A model generated the notes under the pieces. It made no database searches, was not told the DNA's origin, and saw only the letters and a list, made by a program, of their open reading frames with translations. Below are positions 19,808 to 29,301 of a stretch of 64,000 nt of DNA, piece after piece. Source of the stretch: Cytobacillus oceanisediminis 2691 (lineage in GTDB: Bacteria; Bacillota; Bacilli; Bacillales; Cytobacillaceae); the NCBI RefSeq assembly GCF_007678455.1, contig NZ_VEEP01000004.1:1-64000 (forward strand), given 5' to 3'. The translations under genes and the position numbers were made by a program. How positions within the stretch are numbered: the stretch's first letter is position 1; each line of letters begins with the position of its first letter.

Positions 19808-22243
19808 TTGGATAAGCAGGACTCTCTAGATTTGTTTTCAGAGCAGGGGAAGTTCATGAAAGGAAAGCATTTAGTCACCATTTTCCATAATGAACAAAAC
19901 CTTTACACCGTACTGAGAATCAGGGTCGAGGAAACAAATGAACAGTATGATGATAAAGAGGCAGTCATTACCGGGTACTTCCCCAGGATTCATGAGCAGG
20001 AGACATATATTTTCTTTGGTGAAGTAAAAGAACATCCCAAGTTTGGCGCCCAATTTCATGCAACGCATTTCAGAAAAGACCTTCCCCAGTCCAAACAGGG
20101 AATCATCAGCTATTTGTCCAGTGACCTTTTTAAAGGAATCGGAAAGAAAACGGCTGAAAAAATCGTTGAGACTCTTGGTGAAAAAGCCATCACGAGGATC
20201 ATCGAGAATCCCTCTGTTCTGGACCAGATTCCGAAACTGGCACCTGAAAAGGCAAAGGACTTGTATGATACTCTGATGGAGCATCAAGGCCTTGAACAGG
20301 TGATGGTCGCTTTGAACGATTATGGTTTTGGCCCGCAGCTGTCGATGAAAATATATCAAGTATATAAAGAACAGGCCATTGAAGTGATCCAAAACAATCC
20401 CTATAAACTTGTTGAAGACATTGAGGGCATCGGTTTTGGCAGGGCTGATGAACTTGGAAGCCAACTGGGCCTGACGGGTAACCATCCTGACCGGATCAAG
20501 GCTGCCTGCCTTTATACCCTGGAGAATTCAAGCATACAGGGCGGACATGTCTTCATGGATGCGGAAGCACTGCTTGTAGATGTGAAAAAGCTGCTTGAAG
20601 ACAATCAGAATTTCCAGATTGAATTTACGGATATCTCCAGGGAAATCATCAAGCTTGGTGAAGAAGGAAAGCTGATTGCCGAAGAGCAGAGAATCTATTT
20701 GCCATCGCTCTTTTATTCTGAAAAGGGACTTGTGGCGAATATCAAAAGAATCCTTGAGCAGACGGAGTATGAAAATCAATTTCCTGAATCCGAATTCCTC
20801 CTTGCGCTCGGGAATCTTGAAGAGCGTCTCAATGTCCAATATGCTCCGAGTCAAAAAGAAGCCATCCAGACAGCACTGATGTCGCCAATGATGATCCTGA
20901 CAGGCGGTCCTGGTACAGGGAAAACGACCGTAATAAAAGGAATCGTGGAATTATACGGAGAACTCCATGGCTGTTCCTTAGAGCCAAAAGATTATAAAAA
21001 GGAGGAGCCGTATCCGTTTTTGCTTGCAGCTCCTACCGGCAGGGCCGCAAAACGAATGACCGAGTCCACGGGTCTGCCTGCCGTAACCATCCACAGGCTG
21101 CTTCGCTGGAATGGCGCTGAAGGCTTTGAACATAATGAGGATCAGCCGCTTGAAGGGAAAATCCTGATTATTGATGAGACCTCAATGGTCGATATCTGGC
21201 TGGCCCATCAATTGTTCAAATCACTGCCTGATAATATTCAGGTTATCATTGTGGGCGATGAAGACCAGCTTCCTTCCGTTGGTCCAGGGCAGGTATTGAA
21301 GGACCTGCTTGATTCCGGCAGGATTCCTACAGTGAGGCTGACCGATATTTACAGGCAGGCAGAAGGTTCATCAATCATTGAACTTGCCCACCAAATCAAA
21401 AAAGGGTATCTGCCTGAGGACATTTCTGCCCAACAGGCTGACCGCTCTTTTATAAGATGTTCGACAAACCAGATTCCCCAAGTAGTCGAAAAAGTTGTCG
21501 CAAATGCCAAGAAAAAAGGCTATTCGCCAAGAAATATCCAGGTTCTGGCTCCTATGTACCGGGGACCTGCAGGGATTGACCGGCTAAACGAGCTTTTGCA
21601 GAATTTATTCAATCCGAATGCAGACGGCACAAGGAAAGAGCTGGCCTTCGGCGATGTGAAATACCGGATCGGCGATAAGGTCCTCCAGCTGGTCAACCAG
21701 CCGGAAGCAAATGTGTTCAACGGGGATATGGGTGAGGTCGTCGCGATTTTTTACGCAAAGGAAAACACAGAAAAACAAGATCAGTTGATTGTTTCCTTTG
21801 ACGGGATCGAAGTAACTTATAATCGTCCAGATCTTTCACAAATTACCCATGCTTACTGCTGTTCGGTGCATAAATCACAGGGGAGTGAATTTCCGATTGT
21901 CGTACTTCCGGTTGTGAAAAGTTATTACAGGATGCTGCGAAGGAATTTAATCTATACGGCCATCACAAGAAGCAAGCAATTCCTGATTCTCGTTGGCGAA
22001 GAAGATGCCTTGAAAATGGGCATCGAACGCGGAGAAGATACAGAGCGGAATACAACGCTTGTTGAAAAGCTAGTCGAGATGCTTCCTGATTTGAGCGGTA
22101 AGCAGACAGAGAAGGTAACTTTACCGGCTACACAAGAGGACAGTAAGCAGGTTGACTATCTGGAAATGATGAAGAGCGCGGACCCGATGATCGGAATGGA
22201 GAACGTGTCTCCTTATGATTTTATGGAAGAGAATAATGCATAA
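19808..22243 (+). CDS. recD2: ATP-dependent helicase RecD2
   Basis: RecD2 (YrrC) is a 5'-3' superfamily 1B helicase acting in recombination and replication-fork repair without RecBC. The 811-residue protein has an OB-like N-terminus, helix-hairpin-helix elements (FKGIGKKTAEKI, about residues 100-111), Walker A GGPGTGKTT (about 364-372), Walker B IIDETSMVD, GDEDQLPSVGPG, an SH3-like insertion near 620-690, and motif V/VI (CCSVHKSQGSEFP, AITRSK). Start is TTG 19808 behind a purine-rich AGGGGGAAGGA SD. The extended N-terminus distinguishes it from RecD1. Confidence 0.94.
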   Translation: MDKQDSLDLFSEQGKFMKGKHLVTIFHNEQNLYTVLRIRVEETNEQYDDKEAVITGYFPRIHEQETYIFFGEVKEHPKFGAQFHATHFRKDLPQSKQGIISYLSSDLFKGIGKKTAEKIVETLGEKAITRIIENPSVLDQIPKLAPEKAKDLYDTLMEHQGLEQVMVALNDYGFGPQLSMKIYQVYKEQAIEVIQNNPYKLVEDIEGIGFGRADELGSQLGLTGNHPDRIKAACLYTLENSSIQGGHVFMDAEALLVDVKKLLEDNQNFQIEFTDISREIIKLGEEGKLIAEEQRIYLPSLFYSEKGLVANIKRILEQTEYENQFPESEFLLALGNLEERLNVQYAPSQKEAIQTALMSPMMILTGGPGTGKTTVIKGIVELYGELHGCSLEPKDYKKEEPYPFLLAAPTGRAAKRMTESTGLPAVTIHRLLRWNGAEGFEHNEDQPLEGKILIIDETSMVDIWLAHQLFKSLPDNIQVIIVGDEDQLPSVGPGQVLKDLLDSGRIPTVRLTDIYRQAEGSSIIELAHQIKKGYLPEDISAQQADRSFIRCSTNQIPQVVEKVVANAKKKGYSPRNIQVLAPMYRGPAGIDRLNELLQNLFNPNADGTRKELAFGDVKYRIGDKVLQLVNQPEANVFNGDMGEVVAIFYAKENTEKQDQLIVSFDGIEVTYNRPDLSQITHAYCCSVHKSQGSEFPIVVLPVVKSYYRMLRRNLIYTAITRSKQFLILVGEEDALKMGIERGEDTERNTTLVEKLVEMLPDLSGKQTEKVTLPATQEDSKQVDYLEMMKSADPMIGMENVSPYDFMEENNA

Positions 22244-22274
22244 GAATCCGCAGCTATGTGGATTCTTTTTTATT
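22242..22274 (+). terminator. Terminator overlapping the recD2 stop codon
   Basis: AAGAATCC (22242-22249) pairs with GGATTCTT (22260-22267), followed by TTTTTATTTTT. The first base pairs include the recD2 stop codon. Confidence 0.75.
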
Positions 22275-22368
22275 TTTACAGACAGTGAAACGCTTTGGAA
22301 AACCTTACACATCATGATTTGCCCGAGACGGAGGAAACTAAGAGTGTTCGGAAAGGCGGGACACACTT

Positions 22369-22845
22369 TTGCGGACATTTTCACTTTTAAAGGGATTGCC
22401 TGTATATGAATTGGCGAGTGGTCAAAAACTGGGCGAAGTTTGTGATGTGAGCATTTCAAGCAATGGAAGCGTTGTAGGCTTACTTGTAAAAAAGGGTGCA
22501 TTCATCAAGAAAACGTTTCAGGTCAAGATAGGTCAGGTTGAATCCTTTGGCTGGGATGGTGTAATGGTAAAAGACAAAGCAGCGTTGGAGCATTTGGAGG
22601 CAGAGCCTGAATATACGTTCGAGCATAATGAGGGACTTGCTGGCAAGATCCTGTTATCAAGGGATGGAGAACAGCTAGGTTTGTTGGAAGACGTATATTT
22701 CATGGAAGAATTGGGCACGATTGTAGGGTACGAACTAACGGATGGCTTTTTTTCGGATATTATGAATGGAAAGCGTGTCGTCAAGACAACCGGTCCGCCT
22801 GCAATCGGAAAGGATGCCATCATCGTGACAGTTAAACCGAGATGA
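22369..22845 (+). CDS. yrrD: PRC-barrel domain protein (YrrD-like)
   Basis: The 158-residue protein has two PRC-barrel domains: about 1-75 (LKGLPVYELASGQKLGEVCD) and about 80-150 (GKILLSRDGEQLGLLEDVYF). PRC-barrels occur in photosynthetic reaction-centre H subunits and in RNA-processing proteins; the role of YrrD is unknown. Start is TTG 22369 with AAGGCGG about 10 nt upstream; the reading MRTFSLLKGLPV agrees with YrrD family N-termini. It is followed at 9 nt by a zinc-ribbon gene. Confidence 0.78.
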   Translation: MRTFSLLKGLPVYELASGQKLGEVCDVSISSNGSVVGLLVKKGAFIKKTFQVKIGQVESFGWDGVMVKDKAALEHLEAEPEYTFEHNEGLAGKILLSRDGEQLGLLEDVYFMEELGTIVGYELTDGFFSDIMNGKRVVKTTGPPAIGKDAIIVTVKPR

Positions 22846-22854
22846 GGTGTCCTT

Positions 22855-23046
22855 ATGTTAAGTTGTCCCAATTGCAGAAGCAAGGATATTGGCAAAATTG
22901 GCATCAACCAATATTATTGCTGGAATTGCTTCATAGAGCTGTCTTTGAATAAAGGTCTGATCCATACCCATCAAGTCGAAGAGGATGGAACCCTCAGCTC
23001 CCTTGATGACTTATTCGACGAAGATCAACGTCAATACGGCATGTAA
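22855..23046 (+). CDS. Small zinc-ribbon protein
   Basis: The 63-residue protein has two CxxC knuckles (CPNC at residues 4-7 and CWNC at about 23-26), enough for a single zinc ribbon, then an acidic tail. Conserved small proteins of this type occur next to yrrD in Bacillus (YrzR-like). It is probably co-transcribed with yrrD, since its SD GAGGTGTCC overlaps the yrrD stop. The function is unknown; nucleic-acid or protein binding is possible. Confidence 0.75.
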   Translation: MLSCPNCRSKDIGKIGINQYYCWNCFIELSLNKGLIHTHQVEEDGTLSSLDDLFDEDQRQYGM

Positions 23047-23069
23047 AATAAACCGAAGAGGTGAAACAC

Positions 23070-23204
23070 ATGAACAAAATGTTAACCTCCGTGATCGCAT
23101 TTGGCGCAGGTATGGCAGCCTATAACTATGCTTCCAACAACAATATGATGTCTGGCAGGAAAATGAAGAAGCTAGGCAGAAAAATGACAAAAGCATTTCT
23201 TTAA
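23070..23204 (+). CDS. YrzQ/DUF3918-type 44-residue protein
   Basis: A 44-residue ORF sits behind GAGGTG with 6-7 nt spacing. The N-terminus is hydrophobic (MLTSVIAFGAGMAAYNYA), then come asparagines and methionines, then a strongly basic C-terminus (GRKMKKLGRKMTKAF). This matches the DUF3918/YrzQ layout. One membrane-associated amphipathic helix with a cationic tail is likely. It lies 23 nt after the zinc-ribbon gene and is followed directly by a terminator, so it closes that transcript. The role is unknown. Confidence 0.75.
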   Translation: MNKMLTSVIAFGAGMAAYNYASNNNMMSGRKMKKLGRKMTKAFL

Positions 23205-23214
23205 AAAAGGAACC

Positions 23215-23247
23215 AATCCCCTGTAGTTTTTTTTGCAGGGGATTTTC
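23215..23247 (+). terminator. Terminator after the DUF3918 gene
   Basis: AATCCCCTG (23215-23223) pairs with CAGGGGATT (23236-23244), then TTTCT. Confidence 0.7.
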
Positions 23248-23280
23248 TAGTTGGGGAAATGGAAAAAAACCTCCGGAATT

Positions 23281-23380
23281 TCCAGTTCGCTATATTATGG
23301 CGAAAGTCGCTATAAATAGTAAAAAGTCGCTATAAAAACTAAAAAGTCGCTATAAAAACTAAAAACTCGCTATAAAAAGT
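23281..23380. repeat. Tandem 20-bp repeat, five units
   Basis: Five consecutive 20-bp units start at 23281, 23301, 23321, 23341 and 23361, with the consensus AAAAAGTCGCTATAAAAACT. Units three and four are identical, and the outer ones are diverged. The invariant part is TCGCTATA. The array lies between the DUF3918 terminator and the AI-2E-type permease gene and contains no ORF. Confidence 0.85.
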
Positions 23381-23481
23381 AAATTATCGGTCCTTTTTAT
23401 TTAAAAAAATCCCGCCTCGGTACCAATAAAAGGTATAATCCGCTTCCTTTCTTTCAAGAATAAACAGGAGGGAGGGCGAAC

Positions 23482-24564
23482 ATGGTGAATATCCAAATGA
23501 AATGGTACTACCGGCTTGGATTTCTTCTCCTTTTGTTTATTGTACTTTTTGTTTTTATCAAGCTTCAATCTCTATGGGTACCTGTGCTTCAAATATTAAT
23601 ATCATTGCTGATTCCTTTTTCGATAGCTGCTTTCATTACATATCTGCTTCACCCGATTGTTGAATCCCTTCACCAAAGGGGCTTGCACCGGGGAGTATCG
23701 ATTTTGATCATTTATATTTTATTTTTTGGCGGCGCAGGTTTTGCTTTTTATAAGGGTATTCCTGCTTTAATCCACCAGCTGCGTGATTTGACGGAGAACG
23801 CCCCATATTTCGCCGAACAATATAAACAGATGGTTAACAATGTGGTTGACCAGACCTCGACATGGCCAGCAGGGATACATGAGAGGATCGAGGATGGAAT
23901 CAACAGTATGGAGCAATGGCTTGATGGAGTGCTTGCAGGAACGATGTCTGTTTTGATGGGAATCATTAATTCCATTTTGACGATTGCGGTGATTCCGTTC
24001 ATTGCCTTTTACATGCTTAAGGACTTCGATGCAATGAAAAAGGCAGCCTGGTACTTAACCCCCAGGCAATGGAGGCAGCCGGGCGCAAGATTTCTTCATG
24101 AAGTCGACAAGTCGCTCGGCAGCTATATACGCGGCCAGCTTCTCATCTGTCTGATCATCGGTGTGCTCTCCTCGTTGTTTTTCTGGCTTGCGGGTATTAA
24201 GTATTCGCTCCTTCTTGGAGCCATTGTCGGAATTACGAATGTGATCCCGTATTTCGGTCCGATCATTGGGGCAATACCGGCTGTCATCATCGCCGCAACA
24301 ATGTCTATGAAAATGGTACTGCTGTCACTTGTGATCGTCTTTTCACTGCAATTCCTGGAAGGTAACATCCTATCCCCGCTGATTGTCGGAAAAAGCCTGC
24401 ATATGCATCCTTTGATGATCATGTTCGCGCTTCTGGCAGGAGAAGAAGTAGGCGGCATCCTTGGGCTGATTTTGGCCGTTCCCGTACTGGTTGTTTTGAG
24501 GGCGGCACTGATCCACGCAAAAGACCACATCATTCTTGAAAGAAAAAAAGCACGTCCGACATAA
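23482..24564 (+). CDS. yrrI: AI-2E family transporter (YrrI-like permease)
   Basis: The 360-residue integral membrane protein of the PerM/AI-2E family has about seven to eight transmembrane segments, two near the N-terminus and a block of five to six in the C-terminal half. A large extracytoplasmic/cytoplasmic loop (about 85-150) lies between them. The C-terminal GITNVIPYFGPIIG motif is the family hallmark. Members have been linked to autoinducer-2 or Na+/H+ export, but substrate cannot be predicted. It has a strong SD (GGAGGGAGGGCG) and stands alone between the 20-bp repeat array and the alaS leader. Confidence 0.9.
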   Translation: MVNIQMKWYYRLGFLLLLFIVLFVFIKLQSLWVPVLQILISLLIPFSIAAFITYLLHPIVESLHQRGLHRGVSILIIYILFFGGAGFAFYKGIPALIHQLRDLTENAPYFAEQYKQMVNNVVDQTSTWPAGIHERIEDGINSMEQWLDGVLAGTMSVLMGIINSILTIAVIPFIAFYMLKDFDAMKKAAWYLTPRQWRQPGARFLHEVDKSLGSYIRGQLLICLIIGVLSSLFFWLAGIKYSLLLGAIVGITNVIPYFGPIIGAIPAVIIAATMSMKMVLLSLVIVFSLQFLEGNILSPLIVGKSLHMHPLMIMFALLAGEEVGGILGLILAVPVLVVLRAALIHAKDHIILERKKARPT

Positions 24565-24580
24565 ATTTATGCCAAGTCGT

Positions 24581-24609
24581 TTGACAAACGCAATCCAGCT
24601 ATATATAAT
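24581..24609 (+). promoter_or_regulatory. Sigma-A promoter of alaS
   Basis: A consensus TTGACA (24581-24586) is followed after 17 nt by a perfect TATAAT (24604-24609). Transcription should begin near 24616. Confidence 0.85.
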
Positions 24610-24615
24610 TCGGCT

Positions 24616-24862
24616 ATAGATTAATAATTCGAAAAATGTAGAAGGAACGAGTATGTTATAGACCATCGTCCAGAGAGGGATTGCCCAGGCTGAAAGAATC
24701 CCCGGTGAAGGATAACAGAAGGCTATTCCGGAGTGCAGGCAAAACCTGCCGTAGCAGCTGCGTTAAAGCGTCATTGAGAGATGGGCGTGCGTTTTTGCGT
24801 CCATAATCAGGGTGGTACCGCGAGCAAGCTCTCGTCCCTGTCCAGGGATGAGGGCTTTTTTT
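24616..24862 (+). promoter_or_regulatory. T-box riboswitch leader of alaS
   Basis: This is a canonical T-box. The Stem I helix pairs GGAA (24644-24647) with TTCC (24726-24729), with the AGTA loop-E motif at 24650-24653. The specifier GCT (Ala, 24722-24724) is followed by A and the helix. The T-box AGGGTGGTACCGCG is at 24809-24822. The terminator pairs AAGCTCTCGTCCCTG with AGGGATGAGGGCTT before seven T. TGGT in the T-box pairs with a tRNA ending ACCA, as expected for the A73 discriminator of tRNA-Ala. Confidence 0.92.
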
Positions 24863-24917
24863 GTTGCCTAAAATCCCTGAAAGCTAAAATTTCACAAGGA
24901 TTTAGGAGGTTTGTTTC

Positions 24918-27551
24918 ATGAAGAAACTGACAGGTTCTGAAATCAGAAGAATGTATCTTGAATTTTTTAAGGAAAAAGGCCATGCCATAGAGCCAAGTGC
25001 TTCGCTTGTTCCGCACGATGATCCGTCCTTGCTTTGGATCAACAGCGGTGTAGCGACATTGAAGAAGTATTTTGACGGCCGTGTTATTCCGGCAAACCCG
25101 CGTATCACCAATGCGCAAAAATCGATTCGTACGAATGACATCGAAAATGTCGGCAAAACAGCACGCCACCATACCTTCTTTGAAATGCTCGGCAACTTTT
25201 CGATCGGTGACTACTTCAAGGTAGAAGCAATTGAATTTGCATGGGAATTTCTAACGAGTGAAAAGTGGATCGGATTTGATCCTGAAAAATTATCCGTGAC
25301 GATTCACCCTGAGGATGATGAGGCGTTTAACATCTGGAAAGATAAAATCGGCATTCCTGAAGAGCGGATCATCCGTCTGGAGGGTAACTTCTGGGACATC
25401 GGTGAAGGCCCAAGCGGTCCGAACACAGAAATCTTCTATGACAGAGGTCCTGAATACGGCAACGACCCTGAAGACCCGGAGCTTTATCCTGGCGGTGAAA
25501 ATGACCGTTACCTCGAAGTATGGAACCTTGTGTTCTCTGAATTCAACCATAATCCGGATGGCACATACACGCCGCTTCCGAAGAAAAATATTGATACTGG
25601 TATGGGACTGGAGCGTATGGCTTCTGTAGTCCAGGATGTTCCAACAAACTTTGAAACAGACTTGTTCATGCCAATCATCAATGCAACTGAGGAAATCTCC
25701 GGTGAAAAATACGGACAGTCCAAAGAGAAGGATGAAGCATTCAAAGTTATTGCTGACCACATCCGTACTGTAGCTTTCGCTGTCGGTGACGGTGCACTTC
25801 CTTCCAACGAAGGCCGCGGGTATGTACTTCGCCGTTTATTGCGCCGTGCTGTACGTTATGCAAAAAAGCTGAACATCAACCGGCCATTCATGTTTGAATT
25901 GGTGCCGGTAGTGGGCGAAATCATGCATGATTTCTACCCGGAAGTAAAAGAAAAGACCGACTTTATCCAGAAGGTCATCAAAAATGAAGAAGACCGCTTC
26001 CATGAAACGCTGCACGAAGGCCTCGCTATTCTCTCTGAATTGATTAAGAAGGAAAAGGAAAAAGGCAGCGGCAAAATCCAGGGTGAGGATGTCTTCAGAC
26101 TATACGACACATATGGATTTCCAGTTGAACTGACCGAAGAGTATGCAGAAGAAGAAGGTTTGAAGGTCGACCACGAAGGCTTTGAAAGAGAAATGGAACT
26201 CCAGCGTGAAAGAGCTCGTGCGGCACGCCAGGATGTTGGTTCCATGCAGGTTCAGGGAGGCGTTCTGGGCGATATTAAAGAAAGCAGCGAGTTCGTAGGA
26301 TATGATAACTTTGAAACGAACAGCAAAATCGTTGCATTGATTAAGGAAGGCGAGCTTGTTGAGGAAGCGAATGCAGGCGACGAAATCCATTTCATCCTTG
26401 ATATCACACCTTTCTACGCTGAAAGCGGCGGACAAATAGCTGATAAAGGTACAGTCCAAGCAAATGGCGTCAAGCTGTCAGTGAAAGACGTCAAGAAAGC
26501 TCCGAATGGTCAAAACCTCCACAATGCAGTGGTGGTGGAAGGAACTGTTTCGAAAGGACTTGAAGTCACTGCAAAAGTCGATCAGGATAACCGTGCAAAA
26601 ATCATCAAGAACCATACCGCAACACACTTGCTGCACCAGGCGTTGAAGGATGTACTGGGCACGCACGTCAATCAGGCAGGGTCACTTGTCGAGCCAGACA
26701 GACTCCGATTCGACTTTTCTCACTTCGGCCAGGTAACCGGTGAAGAACTTGAGCAAGTAGAAGCAATCGTCAACGAAAAAATCTGGAGAAGCATCCAGGT
26801 GGAGACGAGCTTCAAGCCAATTGCTGAAGCGAAGGCAATGGGTGCGATGGCATTGTTTGGCGAGAAATATGGTGATATTGTCCGTGTCGTAAAAGTTGGC
26901 GACTACAGCCTTGAGCTTTGCGGCGGATGCCATGTTCCTAATACATCTGTCATCGGGCTGTTCAAGATTGTATCCGAAGGCGGCATCGGTGCTGGAACAA
27001 GAAGGATAGAGGCTGTAACCGGCGAAGCGGCTTACAAGGTGCTTAACGACCAGATCGGCATCCTGAAGGAAGCTGCTGGTAAGCTGAAGACTTCTCCGAA
27101 GGAAGTGGCGAACAGGATCGATTCACTGCTCACAGAAATGAAGCAGCTGCAGCGCGAAAATGAATCCCTTGCTGCTAAATTGGGAAATATTGAAGCAGGG
27201 AGCCTAACATCACAGGTCAAAGAAATTAACGGTGTCCAACTGCTTGCTGCACGCGTCCAGGCTTCTGATATGAACAGCCTGCGAAATATGGCTGATGACT
27301 TAAAGCAAAAACTTGGTTCTGCAGTCATCCTGCTTGGCATGACAGATGGCAGCAAGGTCAACCTGATTGCAGCTGTTACAGATGATTTGATCAAGCAAGG
27401 CTATCAGGCTGGAAAATTGATCAAGGAAGCAGCAGCCATTTGCGGCGGCGGCGGCGGCGGCCGTCCCGATATGGCCCAGGCTGGCGGAAAAGACCCATCA
27501 AAACTCGACAATGCGCTTCAATTTGCCGAAGAATGGGTAAAATCAATTTGA
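24918..27551 (+). CDS. alaS: Alanyl-tRNA synthetase
   Basis: AlaRS charges tRNA-Ala and edits mischarged Ser/Gly. The 877-residue protein has the class II aminoacylation core with [20 protein letters not shown] near residue 75, the editing domain zinc site (HTATHLLH about 565-572; CGGCH about 668), a coiled coil near 720-760 and the C-Ala domain ending in a glycine-rich [16 protein letters not shown]. Start ATG 24918 has AGGAGGT upstream. It is controlled by the T-box leader just before it. Confidence 0.97.
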   Translation: MKKLTGSEIRRMYLEFFKEKGHAIEPSASLVPHDDPSLLWINSGVATLKKYFDGRVIPANPRITNAQKSIRTNDIENVGKTARHHTFFEMLGNFSIGDYFKVEAIEFAWEFLTSEKWIGFDPEKLSVTIHPEDDEAFNIWKDKIGIPEERIIRLEGNFWDIGEGPSGPNTEIFYDRGPEYGNDPEDPELYPGGENDRYLEVWNLVFSEFNHNPDGTYTPLPKKNIDTGMGLERMASVVQDVPTNFETDLFMPIINATEEISGEKYGQSKEKDEAFKVIADHIRTVAFAVGDGALPSNEGRGYVLRRLLRRAVRYAKKLNINRPFMFELVPVVGEIMHDFYPEVKEKTDFIQKVIKNEEDRFHETLHEGLAILSELIKKEKEKGSGKIQGEDVFRLYDTYGFPVELTEEYAEEEGLKVDHEGFEREMELQRERARAARQDVGSMQVQGGVLGDIKESSEFVGYDNFETNSKIVALIKEGELVEEANAGDEIHFILDITPFYAESGGQIADKGTVQANGVKLSVKDVKKAPNGQNLHNAVVVEGTVSKGLEVTAKVDQDNRAKIIKNHTATHLLHQALKDVLGTHVNQAGSLVEPDRLRFDFSHFGQVTGEELEQVEAIVNEKIWRSIQVETSFKPIAEAKAMGAMALFGEKYGDIVRVVKVGDYSLELCGGCHVPNTSVIGLFKIVSEGGIGAGTRRIEAVTGEAAYKVLNDQIGILKEAAGKLKTSPKEVANRIDSLLTEMKQLQRENESLAAKLGNIEAGSLTSQVKEINGVQLLAARVQASDMNSLRNMADDLKQKLGSAVILLGMTDGSKVNLIAAVTDDLIKQGYQAGKLIKEAAAICGGGGGGRPDMAQAGGKDPSKLDNALQFAEEWVKSI

Positions 27552-27631
27552 TATAAAAGTAAAGTAGTGTAGAATGAAGGTATCTTGAAAGAAAATTTTA
27601 CCTGCCATTTCTTAAAAGTGAGGTGCATTCG

Positions 27632-27901
27632 ATGAGCTCTTTTGATAAAACGATGAGATTTAATTTTCCCGAAGAGCCTTTTGAGCATGATGCCAATGAA
27701 GTCCTGCTGCAGGTGTACGAAGCGCTGCAGGAAAAGGGATATAACCCGATCAACCAAATCGTCGGATATTTGCTCTCTGGCGACCCGGCCTATATTCCCC
27801 GCCATCGGGATGCCCGCAACATCATCCGCAAGCTGGAGCGGGATGAAATTATCGAGGAACTGGTTAAATCCTACTTAAGGAACCATCGAGAGGGGAAATA
27901 A
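27632..27901 (+). CDS. yrzL: IreB/YrzL family regulatory phosphoprotein
   Basis: The 89-residue protein matches DUF965 (IreB in Enterococcus, YrzL in B. subtilis), a substrate of the PASTA Ser/Thr kinase that affects cephalosporin resistance in Enterococcus. The N-terminal SSFDKTMRF holds the threonine that is phosphorylated in IreB. ATG 27632 is chosen because GTGAGGTG ends 6 nt upstream; an in-frame GTG at 27623 overlaps that SD. The conserved trio IreB-RuvX-DUF1292 follows alaS throughout Firmicutes. Confidence 0.92.
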   Translation: MSSFDKTMRFNFPEEPFEHDANEVLLQVYEALQEKGYNPINQIVGYLLSGDPAYIPRHRDARNIIRKLERDEIIEELVKSYLRNHREGK

Positions 27902-27902
27902 A

Positions 27903-28319
27903 TTGCGGATCATGGGACTGGATGTCGGATCGAAAACGGTCGGCATAGCCCTGAGCGATGAACTCGGCTGGACAGCTCAGGGACTTGAAACATTGAAAAT
28001 CAACGAAGAAGAAAATGTGTTTGGTTTCGATGAAATTGGTAAAATAATAAAAGAGAACGAAGTCGGCAAAGTAGTCGTAGGTTTGCCGAAGAATATGAAC
28101 GGGACGATTGGCCCGCGCGGCGAAGCAAGCCAGTTCTATGCCCGTGAGCTTGAAGAACGGTTTGGGGTTCAAACCATTTTATGGGACGAGCGTCTGACGA
28201 CAGTGGCTGCCGAGAGAGTTTTGCTTGAGGCAGATGTAAGCCGCAAAAAAAGAAAGAAGGTCATCGATAAGATGGCCGCAGTAATGATCTTACAAGGCTA
28301 TTTGAACAGCCAAAATTAA
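27903..28319 (+). CDS. ruvX: RuvX/YqgF-type pre-16S rRNA nuclease / resolvase-like protein
   Basis: RuvX (YrrK) is an RNase H-fold nuclease. Members process the 5' end of 16S rRNA, and some resolve Holliday junctions. The 138-residue protein begins [14 protein letters not shown], with the first catalytic aspartate in the LDVGS motif; [10 protein letters not shown] and [10 protein letters not shown] are the other family motifs. Start is TTG 27903, one base after the upstream stop, with AGAGGGGA as SD. An ATG four codons in is an alternative. Confidence 0.93.
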   Translation: MRIMGLDVGSKTVGIALSDELGWTAQGLETLKINEEENVFGFDEIGKIIKENEVGKVVVGLPKNMNGTIGPRGEASQFYARELEERFGVQTILWDERLTTVAAERVLLEADVSRKKRKKVIDKMAAVMILQGYLNSQN

Positions 28320-28334
28320 ATTGAGGTGACTACA

Positions 28335-28622
28335 ATGGATCACGGTGAAAACAACATTACAGTAGTAGACGAAAACGGCAACGAACAATTATGCGAAGTA
28401 CTTTTCACATTTGATTCCGAAGAGTTCGGAAAATCATATGTACTTTATTATCCAGTCGGAGCAGAAGATAACGATGATGAGGAAATCGAAATCCACGCAT
28501 CTGCTTTCACACCAACAGAAGATAATGAAGATGGCGAGCTCATGCCAATCGAAACAGATGAAGAGTGGGACATGATTGAAGAAATGCTCGAAACATTCCT
28601 TGCCGAGCAAGACGAAGAATAA
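28335..28622 (+). CDS. yrzB: DUF1292 acidic protein (YrzB)
   Basis: The 95-residue, very acidic protein (long D/E runs, e.g. EDNDDEEIE and [12 protein letters not shown]) belongs to the DUF1292 family, which follows ruvX in most Firmicutes. It has no signal peptide or enzyme motif. ATG 28335 is chosen with GAGGTG at 28323-28328; an in-frame GTG lies inside that SD. Its role is unknown. Confidence 0.9.
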   Translation: MDHGENNITVVDENGNEQLCEVLFTFDSEEFGKSYVLYYPVGAEDNDDEEIEIHASAFTPTEDNEDGELMPIETDEEWDMIEEMLETFLAEQDEE

Positions 28623-28635
28623 GATTGTCAAATCT

Positions 28636-28671
28636 GGACCAGGCGAATGAAGCCTGGTCCTTTTATTTTTT
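28636..28671 (+). terminator. Terminator after yrzB
   Basis: GGACCAGGC (28636-28644) pairs with GCCTGGTCC (28652-28660), followed by TTTTATTTTTT. It ends the ireB-ruvX-yrzB transcript before the repeat array. Confidence 0.85.
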
Positions 28672-28717
28672 GCCGGAAAAATATAAATGGACAATCAGTG
28701 GCATGATTCTTAGGTAT

Positions 28718-29071
28718 GCGTCCGATAGAAGGCTCTAACGGACAAACAGGATGCTGTATCCCGAATAAGTGTCTGATAGAAGGGCGCTATCGGACAAACA
28801 AGGAGAAGAATCCTGAAGAAGTGTCCGATAGAAGGGCGCTATCGGACAAACAAGGAGAAGAATCCTGAAGAAGTGCCCGATAGCAGGGCCCTATCGGACA
28901 AAAAGGGAGAAAAATCCTGAAGAAGTGTCCGATAGAAGGGCCCTATCGGACAAAAAGAGAGAAGAATCCTGAAGAAGTGTTCGATAGCAGGGCTCTATCG
29001 GACAAAAAGAGAGAAGAATCCTGAAGAAGTGTCCGATCGAAGAACTCTAACAATCAAACAAAGCTAAATCT
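28718..29071. repeat. Array of seven palindromic repeats with a 52-bp period
   Basis: Units begin at 28718, 28769, 28821, 28873, 28925, 28977 and 29029; five of the six spacings are exactly 52 bp. The unit core is GTCCGATAG, a 6-8 nt centre, then CTATCGGAC, so each core can form a hairpin or bind a dimer. The linker (CAAGGAGAAGAATCCTGAAG type) is nearly the same in the central units and carries its own small GGA...TCC pairing. The first and last units are degenerate, which is typical of arrays growing by unequal exchange. No ORF runs through it. It fills the yrzB-mltG gap. Confidence 0.92.
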
Positions 29072-29207
29072 TAAAATGTGTAATCAATATTTGCCTTCCA
29101 CAATAGCACCTTCCATAAAAGGCACTGCATATGGGTGTCAGAACATATCTAACATCATTGTCGAATTTTTGGTTTGTTTGTCGTTCAAGGTATTTTTTCG
29201 TAATTAT

Positions 29208-29238
29208 TTGCAAATAGAAATAGAAAATATAGTATAAT
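29208..29238 (+). promoter_or_regulatory. Possible promoter of mltG
   Basis: TATAAT (29233-29238) is a perfect -10. The best -35, TTGCAA (29208-29213), is 19 nt away, which is long. The AT-rich 29072-29207 stretch between the repeats and this site shows nothing else. Confidence 0.4.
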
Positions 29239-29301
29239 GGTTCGAGATGTGATAATAGAGAGTATCCAGGAAGTATGTTTTGTTATCTGGAGGGGGAACT
29301 T

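Noticed and set aside
28718-29071. CRISPR array
   Set aside because: Repeat and spacer sizes look superficially right (about 25 + 27 bp), but the 'spacers' are nearly identical to each other, the repeats are variable at the centre, and no cas gene is present. It is a tandem repeat.
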